Below are positions 47,968 through 60,369 of a stretch of DNA of 64,000 nucleotides, piece after piece. How positions within the stretch are numbered: the stretch's first letter is position 1; every line of letters starts with the position of its first letter. The position numbers were made by a program, and so were the translations under genes. A model generated the notes under the pieces. It searched no databases, had not been told where the DNA came from, and saw only the letters and a program-made list of their open reading frames with translations. Origin of the DNA: Plantago major (Eukaryota; Streptophyta; Magnoliopsida; Lamiales; Plantaginaceae); assembly GCA_026545765.1 (NCBI GenBank), contig CM048842.1, positions 69,850,371 to 69,914,370 on the forward strand, read 5' to 3'.

Positions 47968-50900
47968 TCAGTCAACGATGACTATCTGACCTATTACAAA
48001 TCTGGATGAGTGATCAGCTTGGCTTGAGGAGGGTTCATTGATTCTGAGTGGTGGCTGGGAAGTTTTCATGTTTCTTCTTCCTCTCTGAGCCGCACCAGCT
48101 CCAGATTTCTTCTTGTTTTCTTCTCCTTCTTCCCATTCCCCCTGACTTTGAGGTCCAGATTTGTACACTCTTTCCCCCTTAGTCATTGTTGGCTGACTCA
48201 GTCTCATAAAAGAATCTGAGAGAGAGTTCAAATGCCCTTGTAAATAATTATAGGCAGTGACCAACTTCTGAAGTTCGGCTTTGAGCTCCTGATTTTGCTT
48301 GATAAGTCCATTGTCCTTATCAGTGAGCTCTGCCAATGGGCCTAGGATGGCATCTGCTTTTCCAGCAGTGTAACTTGCCTCTTGGAAAGCTTTTTTAGCT
48401 AAAGACGCATCATCGTACCTTATCATTCCCAGATCTTTCTGAGCAATGACTATGCTAGTTGTTCTCTGAGTGATGAGCTCAGTGAACTTTTTCATTTCAG
48501 AGGGGACGGAGGCAATTACTTCCTTGTTCTGTGAAGACAACTCCTTGTTCAGATGAGCCAGTACTTGGTATCTGTTCATGTATTCATGGGAGTGGACATT
48601 TGGCAGTTTGCTGAATATGGCAGGAGCAATCAGCTTCCTTTTCAAGTGAGAAACCGCTAAATGTTCATTGTGGTGCTCTGCCAAAGTCTTGTCTTCTTCA
48701 TCATCTGAGTAATCAGCCCAGTGATCTTCATACTCTTGGACATTCTCATCGATTGTATCGAGTCCAGCAACCATCTCAGAGATTGGTTTCTTTCCTTTCT
48801 GGGAGGAGGATGGTACTTCTTTTGTAGATGATGCAGCCTTAGCATCATGCTTGACTTCAGATACTTCTTCAGTATCGAGTTCTTTGGTGATAGCATTTAC
48901 AACATCCTTTAGCTCTTTAACCTCAGAGTAAGCAATCATTTCTTGTAAGTATTGATCTTGTAGTTGATCAAGCTTGTCTCTGGATCTAGCTATTTGATCT
49001 TCCAGTTGAAGATGGAGCTGTTGTTCTTCTTCCAATGCTTGTTTGAGTTAAGATTCTGGTTTGAGTGTTTAATATTTTCTGATTGGTTTCTTCAGAAAGC
49101 TCAACTACTTGTTCAGTAGTAACTGGGTGTTGGGAAGATGGATGAGTAGATTTCTGAGGAGATGGGGACGGAGATTTCTGTGAAGTCTTCTCAGTGTGCT
49201 TTTCAGCAGCTGAGGCATTATTCCTTAGCGAAATTCCTCCGGTCCCTGGTGCAGGGGCATCATCATCATCCTTTTTGTCTGTGTCATCCTTTTGGTGATG
49301 GTCAGTGGGAGGTTCATCGAAGTCGTTTTCGTTTATCTCTTCCTCCTCATCATCTTCAGATACAAGATTGATCACTTCAGGAATAGTGATCTTCTGCCCA
49401 TTAACCTCTTCTTGTTCAGAAGGTACAAATTGCAGAGTTTGGGGCAGAACTGGCTTGAATGCCATTTGTAATCTTGTCTGACCATCTGCCTGTTCAAAGG
49501 CTTGTATCAAACTGTGCGCCACTTCTCTGGAGAAAATCCTTAAGCAATAGAGTCGCAACTGTGTACTGTTCGGTAGGGAACATTGCATGGATATATGTCT
49601 CCAAGTCAAGAGCTCGTGCTCGTCTGTTTGGTTGATCTGTGATTCTCAATATTTCAGAGAGATCAGAGCACCTTAACCTTTGCCATTTCTTGAAGCATTG
49701 AATATGCTTTGGCAGGGTGTGAGCTTTGAAGAAGGGAAGTAGGTCCCTTTTCTCATCATTGGGAGCCTGCTTTGCACTTGTTTGAGCCTGAAAGAAAGAG
49801 TTTTGAGTGAGCTTCAAAACTTTTATAGATATCTGAGTAGAAGTGTAGTTTAGTTTCTGAGTTACCTGAGTAAGTACTTCAGGCTCAGAGACTTGTGCTA
49901 CTGAGACAATTGGTGTCTCAGATATCTTGTTGTGAGGCGGAGACTTTGAAGTCTGGTCCTCATCAACCTTTCTTTCTTGAACATGAGAATTAAAATTATC
50001 ACAATACTTAGGGAATTTTATCAAGAAAACTTTAAGTGACAAGTCAGATATCTGAGAGGTCAATTACCTCCATGGGAGGCTCAGATACTTGTCTCTCAGA
50101 GACTTGTGCAGTCTCTGGAATCTTTTCTTGTGATGAAGGCCTTGATGCCTCATCAATTTCCATAGGTGCAGGGGATGTCGCAACTCTGTCCCCTTGCACT
50201 TCTACTTCTGAGTGAGCCTGTGAGTAGAAAGCATTGAATAATTTAGAGAAGAAGTTTTAGTTAACCCAAGGTGAAGAATATTTATCATTGATTTTCATAT
50301 ACCTTCATACTGGAAGGCTCAATGATCTGTTCTTCAGAAACCTTGTCGGTTTCTGGGTTTTCTTCTGGCATTTCTGCCTTATCTTCCTCTTTCTCAGTTG
50401 GAGCCTGTTAGAAACATTCACTTAATTGGTTAAGTAAATCATCATATAACTGAAAAATGACAACTTAAGAAACATTTTATCACCTGTAGGACAGGCTCAG
50501 ATTTCTTAAGAGGTGAGGTTGATGAGACCTCTTTCTCAGTTTCTGAGGCAAGCTTTCCAGCTTCCTCTTGTCCTTGTGTTTCTAACTTAGCCTGTAACAA
50601 AGAATTTTGATAAATAACAAGATGTATAAGCATAAAATTTGCACAAGATAAGAGTTAAACCATTCAACTACCTGATCCATGTCAGGTTGATTGGTCTCTG
50701 AAACTTGTGACCTTTCTATACATTGGTCTTCTTGTTCCAGTATTTCTTATTTGTTTGAAGTTTCAGGTACTTCACACCTTTCCTGAGTATGCAACTCAGT
50801 TGCCTCCCCTGGTTGATCATTCTGAGTAGATATCTCAGTTTGATCCCTCTCATTGAGTTGGGGAACCTGCTCTTTTGCAGGATTTTCTTCAGCATACTGC

Positions 50901-52570
50901 ATTGCTGGTAATTCGAAATGGAGTTCATTTACCATTTCATCAACCACTTGTGGCTGTTGTGGTTGTGGTTTTTGTGGTTGTCTGGAAGCAGAAGATTGGT
51001 CAGTAGAATGTTCTTCCAGATTTTTAGATGTGGCATTTTCATCAGCATCTGCCAGCACTAAATTGCCACTCATCAGGGCTTCTTGAAGTTGTGCATAAGA
51101 AACGTTCCCTGATGAAGTATTTGTACCAACAACCTTTGCTATAGGTGCTTGTTCAGCAACCTGTGGTGTAGGTTCTTTTTCAGATACCTTTTCACCAGTT
51201 ACTATTTCAGTAACCTTAGCCCTCTTTGCTCTTTCTAGGACTTGAGAGATGACTAGTTCATCATCTTCTTCGTCAGAGCTCTCATCAGCATTAGGAACTG
51301 ATTGGTCCATAACTCCTGCGGTTTCTGCAGATAGGGCTTGGTGTTTTTCACCACTTTTGGCAGCATTTATGAGTTCATCAGCAAGGCATTCTGCATTAGT
51401 CGCAACATTTACGACGCTTTCTCTTCTTGAGTCTACTTATGCAAGAGTTGATGATTCTTTTGCGGCATTGATGAGTTGATCCGCTTTATCGGTTCATCGC
51501 AAGGCACTGTAGATATCGAGAATCGACAACCTCTTTGGGTGTGTCTTACGATTTGCCAGACTTCTTTCTTGAAGTTCTGGGCTTCTTGGTCGCAACCTTT
51601 TCTTCAGATACCTTTGCAGACTTTCGCTTCTTAGAACCTTTCTGAGACCCAGTAACCTTTTTCATCAAGTTTGTATACTCATATTTGTAGAGTAGGTTCT
51701 TTGTTGGCTATTCGGCCGTCTCTCGAGCTTAATGCCAAGCTTCTCCAAAGAAGTAGCATATCTTCGGACCATAGCTCGTGGCCTTTGGCTCGCTAGTCCT
51801 TTGGCAATCTTAGGCTCAAGCCTTGAATCTTCTTCACAAACTTCATGAAGGCGTACTTTCCCGATTAAAAGGGTTTTTCACCTTTTGTCTTGTTAATTCA
51901 AAAGAACATCATGATCCATCGTTCTTGGCTTATCGTCAAGACCTCCTTGTAGACCATCAAAGCATCTGTGAAGAATGCAAGCCAATACATCCTGATGAAC
52001 CATCAGATGTCTGGTTCGGATGTCAGCAAGCTTGAACTCAGTGGGTGTATCTGATTTTTCAAGATCACACACATCACTGTACAAATTGTTAACACCTTCA
52101 AGGAGATCATCATCCTTGGTGTTTATTTCAAAATCCTTTCCAAGATTTTGAAACTCAAACAACTTACAGAAAGTTGTTAAGTCCAGAAGGATTTCCTTTC
52201 CTTGGAATGAGGTTTTAACAGACACTATTTCAGTGCCTTCAGAAACACAGGAAATTATCCTGGAGTTGTTGTAGAATTCCAACACATCGAGTGATGAAAT
52301 TCCACTAGGGCGAGCAGATAGAAAACCCTTGATTTGTGCCTTTTCAAGCATGTCAAGAATTAGCTTTCTGTCAGCTTGGTTTTCTATTGCAGCCGTGAGG
52401 TATTCCTCAACCATGGCACCACCCCAAATCATTCTATAATTTGAAGTCCAGTGGTCAGGATTAAAATCTCCTACCAGTCGGTTGTTCACAATAACCAACT
52501 CTGGTGCTTGCTTTTCAGCAGTACCAGTGGAGGATTGAGATTTCAGTGTGGTTGAACTTTTAGGGGCCAT
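47968..52570 (-). CDS. Extra ORF downstream of pol in element A, apparently with five introns
   Basis: Same strand as pol, between RNase H and the 3' LTR, where SIRE-type elements carry an additional 'envelope-like' gene. It starts MAPKSSTTLKSQSS (52570). The first 225 residues (LVIVNNRLVGDFNPDHWTSN) resemble plant 'putative transposon protein' domains. After a damaged stretch (51420-51900) comes a Glu/Gln-rich region. Then come short exons 50591-50484 (108), 50404-50303 (102), 50217-50068 (150) and 49967-49866 (102), bounded by introns 50592-50671, 50405-50483, 50218-50302, 49968-50067 and 49788-49865, all GT-AG on the minus strand. The last exon runs from 49787 to TAA 47968, with two frameshifts, and ends in a coiled coil (EEEQQLHLQLEDQIARSRDK). 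No signal peptide or membrane helix is visible, so the envelope-like label is positional. Exon structure is inferred from splice motifs and frame. Confidence 0.6.
49866..50591 (-). repeat. Array of short phase-0 exon modules in the extra ORF of element A
   Basis: Four consecutive exons of 102, 150, 102 and 108 bp, each starting with GCT or GTT and ending in CAG, AAG or GAG before GT. All are multiples of three and so can be skipped without changing frame. Their peptides share a weak VSE-x(3-5)-EP motif near the end (QVSEPEVLTQ, QVSERQVSEPPME, KVSEEQIIEPSSMK, KKSEPVLQ). The modules look like repeated exon duplications. Confidence 0.6.
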
Positions 52571-53367
52571 CTCTTTATATAGTGTAGGGATTTGAAATTG
52601 GTGTTTGAAAGAGATTTGATTCAGTAATTCTTTGCAGAAAAACTTAATCTTGATTTGCAGAGATTGTAGAGGGTTTGCAGAGAATCAAGAGAAGGTTTTG
52701 CTATTTTTGTGCAAGTCTGAATGTTGGATTAGGCGAAAGTGATCTCTTTTGCCAAAATCCTATATATATAGCAACGTAATTCTAACAAACATATACACAC
52801 AAATTGGTTTTGTATGTATGTATCTGTGAATTGCAGTGAGGCGTGGGTAAAAGTTTGTTCGGCATTAAATGCATAGTGGGCCACGTCTGAATTTCAACAG
52901 TCCACTATTTACAGAGAATTAATTTCGTCCGTTAAGATCAAACGCTTAATTTCATCAAGGGTCACCATTGCTTCTTCAGCAATGATCACAATCAGCAATT
53001 GTGATTGTGCCCAATTAATGAATTTTGGCGATTTGCTATCTGAATCACAATTCTGTGTGACTAAGAACACTGTTTGTATCTGAGTCTATCTCATACTCAA
53101 TATTTGTCCAAGTTTTACACAAAGATAGAAATAATACAAATTTCAAGAGAGTAGTTGACTGCAGACAGTTGTACTATTCTCTTTTGTGTTCCCCCTCACT
53201 GAGTGAACTAGATATCTGAGTTCCCGTCTCAGAGATCTTAAGCTGTCTTTTTGCTCTTTAGCCTTTTTGACTTCTGGATACCTGTTCCAGTTTTCTCTTT
53301 TCTCTTCTCTGGATGCCCGTTCCAGATACCTCTTCTCTGGATGTCCGTTCCAGATTCCTGAACTCTC
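52571..53367 (-). other. Spacer between pol and the extra ORF of element A
   Basis: Untranslated link with three copies of an ATCTGGAACGG-CATCCAGA-type repeat on the minus strand (about 53270-53360), each able to form a small hairpin. The same repeats follow pol in element B (63710-63800). Confidence 0.6.
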
Positions 53368-56073
53368 TCAGTTCATTGGTAGTTCCATTAGTCCAAGACT
53401 ATGTCTTAAGGCTAAGAATCTACTTTCTTGTAGTGGCTTAGTGAAGATATCTGCAAGTTGGTCTTCAGTGCCAACCTTGAGTATCTCTATATTGCCTTTT
53501 TCAACATGGTCTCTGATGAAGTGATGTCTAACATCAATATGCTTTGTTATGGCATGAAATTTAGGATTCTGTGCAATCGCAATAGCACTTATGTTGTCAC
53601 AGAAAATGGGAGTTTTCTTCTCATCGAGTCCATAGTCTTTAAGTTGTTGTTGTATCCACAGAATTTGTGTTGCACAACAACCAGCAGTAATATATTCAGC
53701 CTCTGTGGTAGAAGTTGCAATTGAGTTTTGCTTCTTGCTAAACCACGAGATAAGTCTAGTACCCAGAAACTGACAAGTTCCTGAGGTGCTTTTCCTATCA
53801 AGCAGTGATCCAGCATAATCAGCGTCTGAGTACCCAGCTAAACTCAATCCGCTTTCTTTGGGATACCACAATCCTACATCTACTGTACCTTTTACATACC
53901 TTAATATTTTCATAGCAACGTTGTAGTGTGTTTGCATCGGATTTGTCTGAAATCTAGCACACACTCCAACGGCGTATTGAATATCAGGTCTACTTGCAGT
54001 GAGGTAAAGTAGTGAACCTATCAATTTCCTATACTTATGTTCTTCCACACTCTTATCTGATTCAGTATAGGTCATTTTGGTTCCAATGCTCATAGGTATC
54101 TTAGCATTCTTTTCAGAAGGCTTAAGATTGAATTTTGTGAGCATATCTTTTGCATACTTTGTTTGACTAATGAATATTCCATCATTGAGTTGCTTGACTT
54201 GCAATCCTAGAAAATAATTCATTTCTCCCATCATGCTCATCTCAAACTTGCTTTTCATGAGATTTGCAAAGTCATTACAAAGTTGCTTGTCCTTAGATCC
54301 AAATATGATGTCATCAACATATACTTGAACTAAGAGTAGTTTCCCGTCATGATTTAAGGTAAATAAAGTTTTATCAACTTTATCTTTCTTGAAACCACTT
54401 TCCAGAAGGTATTTGGCCAAAGTGTCATACCATGCTCTTGGAGCCTGTTTTGATCCATCTGAGCTTCGTAATTTATAGACCATTCTACTTTCTGAGGATA
54501 CTTCAAAGCCCGGTGGTTGCTCAACATAAACTTCTTCTGCAAGTTCACCGTTCAAGAATGCACTTTTGACATCCATCTGATAAACTTTAAAATCTTTATG
54601 AGTCAAAAGGCTAGAAAGAGTCTTATTGCATCAATCTGCAACTGGTGCATATGACTCCTCAAAGTCTAAGCCTTCAGTCTGGGTAAATCCCTTGGCAACC
54701 AATCTTGCTTTGTTTCTGGTTATTTCACCAGATTCATTCATTTTGTTTCTGAAAACCCATTTAGTTCCAATCACAGATATTCCTTCTACAAATGGAACTA
54801 GTTTCCAGACTTTGTTTCTCTCAAATTGATCCAACTCTTCTTGCATTGCAGAGATCCAGTCTTGGTCTCCTAATGCTTCTTCTATATTTTTAGGTTCAAT
54901 ATTTGAGATGAAACATCCAAAGAGAGAATTAGCATTTTCAGCTATTGCTCTCCTAGTCCTAACACCTTGATTAATTGGTCCAATCACATCTTTTGCAGGA
55001 TGATCCTTGATCCATCTCATCATAGGTTTAGTGCTAGTAGGATCAATATCCAAATGATTTGAATGTGAATCACTAGGATTTTGATTTGATACTATTTCAG
55101 TATCTAAGACATTTTGCTCCTCAGAAGGGCAATTAATGTCTGACACTTGCTCAGTGTTTGAGCTATCTGGAACATGTCTTTCGGAGATTGTTTCCAGAGA
55201 TAGCTTCATGATGAACATCTTCAGTTTCCATTTCTGGAAGTTTTATAGGAAATTCTTCATCATGTTTGTGAGTCATCTTGTTGTTACTAGGCACTTCATG
55301 CTTTTCAACGTCAGAGTCATCCTCACTTTCCATAATGATATTTCTCCTTTCTGAGGATTCTTCTTCAGAATCCCTCAGCAATAGTTCTTTGAACCTTTCT
55401 GAGAGTTCATCAATAGGAGGTGTTTTCTTACTTCCTTCATAGAATACAACATGAACTGATTCTTCAATTTTCTTTGTTCTTTTGTTGTAATTCATAGGCT
55501 TTGCTATTCGTGGAATAACCAAGAAATACACCTTCATCTGCCTTTGGTTGAAATGTTCTCAGATAATCTTTCCCATTGTTTAGAACAAAACATTTACAAC
55601 CAAATACTCTCAGATGTTTGATATTAGGGGGTCTACCAACCAAGATTTCATAAGGAGTCTTGTCATGGTGTTTGTTTATCAAGCATCTGTTCTGAGTGTA
55701 GCAAGCTATGTTTACAGCTTCAACCCAATAAATTTCACTTATTTCAGTGTCAGCTAGCATCGTCCTTGCAGCTTCTTTAAGGGTTCCGTTTTTCCTTTCT
55801 GCAACACCATTTTGTTGAGGTGTTCTTACAGAGGAAAGTTGGTGTTGTATACCTTTGCAAGTACAAAACTCTTTTATGTACTGGTTGACAAACTCAGTAC
55901 CATGGTCTGTTCTGATTGCAGATACCTTGTCATTTTTCATGACTTCAAGCTTTTTAAGCAAGTTTGGTATCTCCACCCTGGCATCAGATTTGTGTTTCAG
56001 AAAGACAACCCAAGTGAATCTTGAGAAGTCATCTACAACAACCAGACCATACTTCTTTCCTGCATAACTAGCT
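53368..56073 (-). pseudogene. Copia pol (integrase, reverse transcriptase, RNase H) of element A, 5'-truncated
   Basis: Integrase core remains at 56073-55464 (KYGLVVVDDFSRFTWVVFL, RTDHGTEFVNQYIKEF, NGVAERKNGTLKEAAR). The linker is in 55537-55163. The reverse transcriptase starts at 55218-54631 (MQEELDQFERNKVWKLVP, GTKWVFRNKMNESGE), then 54606-53368 with the YVDD box at residues 96-99 of that frame. RNase H follows ([31 protein letters not shown]) and then [11 protein letters not shown]. Three frame breaks. Protease, gag and 5' LTR are missing: homology stops at about 56075. The patch [12 protein letters not shown] before the active site departs from element B and from the family. Confidence 0.85.
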
Positions 56074-56075
56074 GC

Positions 56076-56709
56076 TTCCCAGAAACCTACTGAAGGAACT
56101 AAAATGATAACAAGGGCCATGGCACAGAAACCTCCAAGGAGTACCAAGGCTCCAAGGAGAAGACAAGTTAAAGGGATTGATGAATCTTCTGAAGAAGAAG
56201 AAGAAGGTCAAATCAAGTCCCTGGGCAATGAAGAAGGCTGTAAAACTCTCACAAGATCTAATCTTGATGATGATGAGGAAACTGATGAAGATGAAGCTCC
56301 TCTTCACAGAAAAAGGAAAATTGAAAGCCTAACTGAGCCCATAGCTGCAAAGCCCCTAGCAGCTAAAACACCATCTGGAAATACCAAGTCTATCCAGGGT
56401 GGTTCTTCAAGCAACAACCCCAAAGAGAATTCAAGACAGAGAAGGAACAGACTGAGAGCTGAGCAAAGACAAAGCCAACTTCCACTCAGGCCAAAAGAAG
56501 CCAAAATAGAGTATGTGAAGTATGACAATGATTCCTCTGTCTACAGGTGCATCAATCAGAAAAATGGCTATTGGATTCTGGAACTTAAGCATCTATTGGT
56601 AAATTCAAGATTTCCAGAACCAATCCATAAACAACTTACGGCATGGAGAAAAGATAATCCAACCTTGATCAACACCAATCACATTAAAGCCTGGTTGGAT
56701 TTTGAATAA
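56076..56709 (+). CDS. ORF of unknown function between the two Copia elements
   Basis: Open from before MITRAMAQKPPRSTKAPRRR (56104) to TAA at 56707-56709, 201 residues. Composition: basic N-terminus, Ser/Glu-rich acidic patch, a disordered middle rich in Lys, Pro and Gln, then a more ordered end (YVKYDNDSSVYRCINQKNGY, LLVNSRFPEPIHKQLTAWRK). I do not recognise it. It begins where pol of element A stops and ends where LTR homology of element B begins, so it occupies the place of the first 620 bp or so of the LTR. It could be captured host coding DNA, part of another retroelement's extra ORF, or a rearrangement product. The long unbroken frame beside damaged neighbours is notable. Confidence 0.5.
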
Positions 56710-57771
56710 AAGCAACGGCAGCTTCTGAAGAAGAAGACAAAACATGCTACAGTACTATACACAGATATCAATAGTTTGAATTTGAGCCTAACGGATACTA
56801 TTCAAACGACACTCAAATTCATCTATAAATATCAACACTTAGAATGCTTGAAGAGACACACCTTGAACTGCATAAAAACACTGAACATCCTACTCTCTCA
56901 AAGCAACTTACTTATCCTCAAAGCTTTCTGTTGCGACCAAAGCTTTTGATCTTGAGTAACACTGAAGTTCTAAGTGTCCTGATCCTAAACAAGTACAGCT
57001 ATCTGTGAAAGAGTTGAAACGAAAGATCAAGTATCTGAGATTCATTCTCTTGAACATTTATCTAAGACTTGGGTCAGTAAAAAGAACAAGATACCATACA
57101 TTGAAAAGTGTATTAAGTATACTTGATTCGCAGAGCTATCTGAATAACTGAATAAGTTATTAAAGCAGCTCATCTGACAACTCAAACCAAAACCAACACC
57201 ATAACTGGCGTGGAGTACAGGAAGTACTTAGTTTGAAAAATCAGGGAATAACTCCAAGGTTACCGGAGTATAGGAAGTACTTGATTTGGGAAACTAAGGA
57301 ATAACTTCAAGGTTATTGAGTATAGGAAGTACTTAGCTTGGGAAGCTAGGGAATAACTCAAAGGTTTCTGAGTACAGGAAGTACTTGGCTGTGAAAGCCG
57401 GGGAACAACTCAGGGGGAACATTTGGTTGGGAACCAATTGTTTAAGAATCTTAGAATAGGATTATTGTAAGGTGAACTCAATTATCTGTTCTAGTGAATT
57501 CTAGGTCTCTGGTAGACCGAAGTGGATTAGTTGGTGGATTACGCCACCTCCAGATACCACTATACTTGCTGTGTTATTTACCTTTCTGTATTTACATTTC
57601 AGCAACACACACACATTAACTGTTTCTGCACTTATCTTTATTAAGTCTTCCGCGCTCTGATTCTAAGTATCAGATATCTATTCAGATATCTGAGAAATAG
57701 TTTTTATCGACAAAAGTTTTAAAAGACTATTCACCCCCCAGTCTTTTACTTTGCCGTTATCTGGACCAACA
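56705..57771 (+). mobile_element. 5' LTR of element B, lacking its first part
   Basis: Matches the last 1.0 kb of the element A LTR from AAAAGCAACGGCAG to CTGGACCAACA, including TTGAGCCTAACGGATACTATT, the GGAAGTACTT repeats and CAGATATCTGAGAAATAG. The U3 start seen in A (TGTTAGGAAATT) is absent and the ORF at 56076-56709 stands in its place. Confidence 0.8.
57240..57400 (+). repeat. GGAAGTACTT repeats in the LTR of element B
   Basis: Four spaced units of GGAAGTACTT followed by GGGAATAACT or GGGAACAACT, about 55 bp apart; the same in the LTR of element A (46660-46840, other strand). These could be enhancer-like or RNA-folding units of the LTR. Confidence 0.6.
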
Positions 57772-57773
57772 AG

Positions 57774-57784
57774 TGGTATCGAGC
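57774..57784 (+). promoter_or_regulatory. Primer-binding site of element B
   Basis: TGGTATCGAGC lies two bases after the LTR end. It matches the initiator-Met tRNA primer site used by Copia elements except for a missing A in its CAG, one of several CAG/CTG-centred faults in this element. Confidence 0.8.
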
Positions 57785-57887
57785 GGGAGGTTCACAAGCC
57801 TTCTGCACTGAACCTAGATTCTCAGATAGGTGAAGGAACTTTGTCCATTTTCGAGGACTATTTAATTTGTGTGTTAAGTGTGCAGGT

Positions 57888-60107
57888 ATGTCTCTGAGTG
57901 ATGCACCCATTCTCAAACTAGAGAATTACGAGAAATGGAAAAATAACATGATGCTCCACCTTGAAGCCATAAGTGGAAATGATCAAGTGATAAAGAATGG
58001 CCCAATAGTCATTCAACAACTCAAACAAGTCATGGAGGTTTCTAATGGTAGAGATAGAGATCAAAGCGAAGGATCTTCACAAACCGATGCGTCAACAAGT
58101 GGGAGATCTACTAGTCAAGTCATTTATGAACCAAAGCCCAGAGAACTCTGGACATCGGAAGATGCCAAGAGAAATCGTCTGGATGGTCAAGCTCGTAATA
58201 TCATCATCAGATCGACACCTGAGCACATACGATTAAAAGCGTAGGGTGCTAAAATGGCGAAGTTGCTGGCAACCGATTGAAGAAATCTGTCGGGCAGAAA
58301 ACCAAAGAAAACAACGAAGTTCTCAAGTTGAAATTTCAAAATTTCAAACAAGGACCCATTGAAACTCTGGAAGAACTTGATTTGATTTACCACTCTCATG
58401 AGTGACATGGCGACTCTTGGGAAAGCAGATACTCGGTCGGAAAAGATTAAGACTATTGTCAAGTCTTAACCACAACCGGGAGCATACCAAATTCTTTTAT
58501 TTTAACCAAGGAATGCCAAATATCACTCGGTGGAACTTTTCTCTCATCTTGCTCTTGATTATGAGACAACTCAAAGAGAACAAACAACTGAAAGTTGTAA
58601 AACGTTGCTCTAGTCACTCAAGGAACTTCTGAAAAGAAGAAAAGCAAGGAAGAAACTGAGGATGCTCTTGCTGCAAAGCAAATGAGCAAATATATCAGTC
58701 GAGAAATTGAAAGAAGAAAAGCCAAAGAGAAGTGAAAAAGCATCTAGCTCAAACTATCACCAAGACAAAAATATGCACATTTCATTGAACAAGCCACTCG
58801 AGAAAGCATCATGTCTTGAGGAAGCGAAATTGAAAGCGATATCTGTTTCTATTGTCGAAACCAGCCACTTCAAGAAGGATTGTCACGCCTCAACAAACTA
58901 AGGACGGTGACAAGAAAGATAGGAGAATCTTCAAAAGAAGCGTAAAGCTTTGTTAACTGAAGAAAGAAAGAAAATCCAAATTCAACTGGATGCTCTAGAC
59001 GTTGAAACAGATTCTGAAGATGACAATTCAGATGACTCAACCTTACCATCACCAGAATTATGTGGAGTTACTCATGATATAATCGACTTTGGCCTTAAGA
59101 AGAATGAAATGTGTGGAGTTGCTGAAATTGACGGTCCAGACATCTCCAACATAGAAATCTGTCTTATGGCTGATGAGGTAACACATACTTCTTGTTATAC
59201 TTATGAAAGTGATGAAGAGGAAATAAAAAATCTAGAAAATCTCAGGAAAGAACTTGACATCTATGAAAGAGAATTTCTAATGATCCGAGCTAGAGCCGAA
59301 AACCTTGAAGAAGAAAAGAATTCTCTTGCAAATGAAAATTCTCAATTAGTTAAAGTATCTGAGAGAAAGGATGCTGAAAATGCATCTCTCAAAGCTCAAA
59401 TAACTGAGACTGAAAAGTCACATAAAGAAGCAATGGCTGAAGTACAAAAGAAATATGAAGATCTTCTTTCTGAGAACAAGGAACTCAAGAAGAAAGAATT
59501 ATCCTTTCAATGTTATGCCAAAGCTAGTGACACTCTTACCGAAGTACAATCTTACTTAAGAGATCCTTCAGAAAAGAAAGGACTTGGGCTGAATACACAG
59601 ACAAATTGCTCTATCACTCTGAATAAGAGTAAGGAGAGAAGAACATTCATAAGTACTCAGCAAGACGGTTCCCATGCAATCTATAGTATCGGTGAAAAGA
59701 CAAAGATTGTTGACAAAGGAAAGGCAGTTGCGACTAAACCTTTGTGGGAAAAACAAGTCAAAATCAAAACTGTTGGGCACGTCTCTGAAAAGAAACACAA
59801 CACTGAAAAGTGTAAACACCCACAGTGCTATGTCTCTCAAAAAGGTAGAATTGCAGGAGCTGACAAATTCTCCCATGTCACTTTTTCTGGAAAGAAATTG
59901 GACCAACCAGAGACTAGCAAAGCTGTTGAGAAAAGATCTCAGATAGCTTCAAGTGCTCGAAACAGTATTGGCTACAAAGGCATCGGAAAACAACTTGCTC
60001 ATGAGTACAAGCAGGAGCAAAAACGATGGCTGAAAGCTAGAATTGCTCAAAGCAATTATCAGAAGTGGAAGTTAAATCAAGCCATGAAAATCGAATGCCG
60101 TGGCTAG
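57888..60107 (+). pseudogene. Gag and linker of element B, frameshifted
   Basis: Starts MSLSDAPILKLENYEKWKNN, a Copia gag N-terminus. The frame ends at 58244 and is broken through 58900. A remnant of the CCHC zinc knuckle reads VETSHFKKDCHA near 58855-58895. From 58950 to 60107 a 385-codon frame is open and contains an acidic patch and a long coiled coil (EEEIKNLENLRKELDIYERE, QITETEKSHKEAMAEVQKKY), the extended gag-pol linker of SIRE-type elements. CG-containing oddities mark most breaks. Confidence 0.75.
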
Positions 60108-60369
60108 AAGAAATCGGCAGGAAAGCTAAGTTTCTTGAAAAGCAAACTCGAAACTGACAGTATCTGAAAGCATCATATGGAGCACCTAGGAACACACCAA
60201 GGAAGAAAATAATTCTTACTAATGATAACATTCATTCAAATAGAATTCCTCCTTACGTTCTGTCGGACAAAAGAATATTTCAAAGAAATTCATTCAAAAT
60301 GGATTCCTCTTGGAAGATCTTTTAATTCAGCGGTTCCATCAAAGATATGAGAACCTAATCTCACTTTCT

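Noticed and set aside
47968-52570. True endogenous retrovirus envelope gene
   Set aside because: No signal peptide, membrane helix or glycoprotein features seen; pol is of the Copia/SIRE lineage, so only position is envelope-like.
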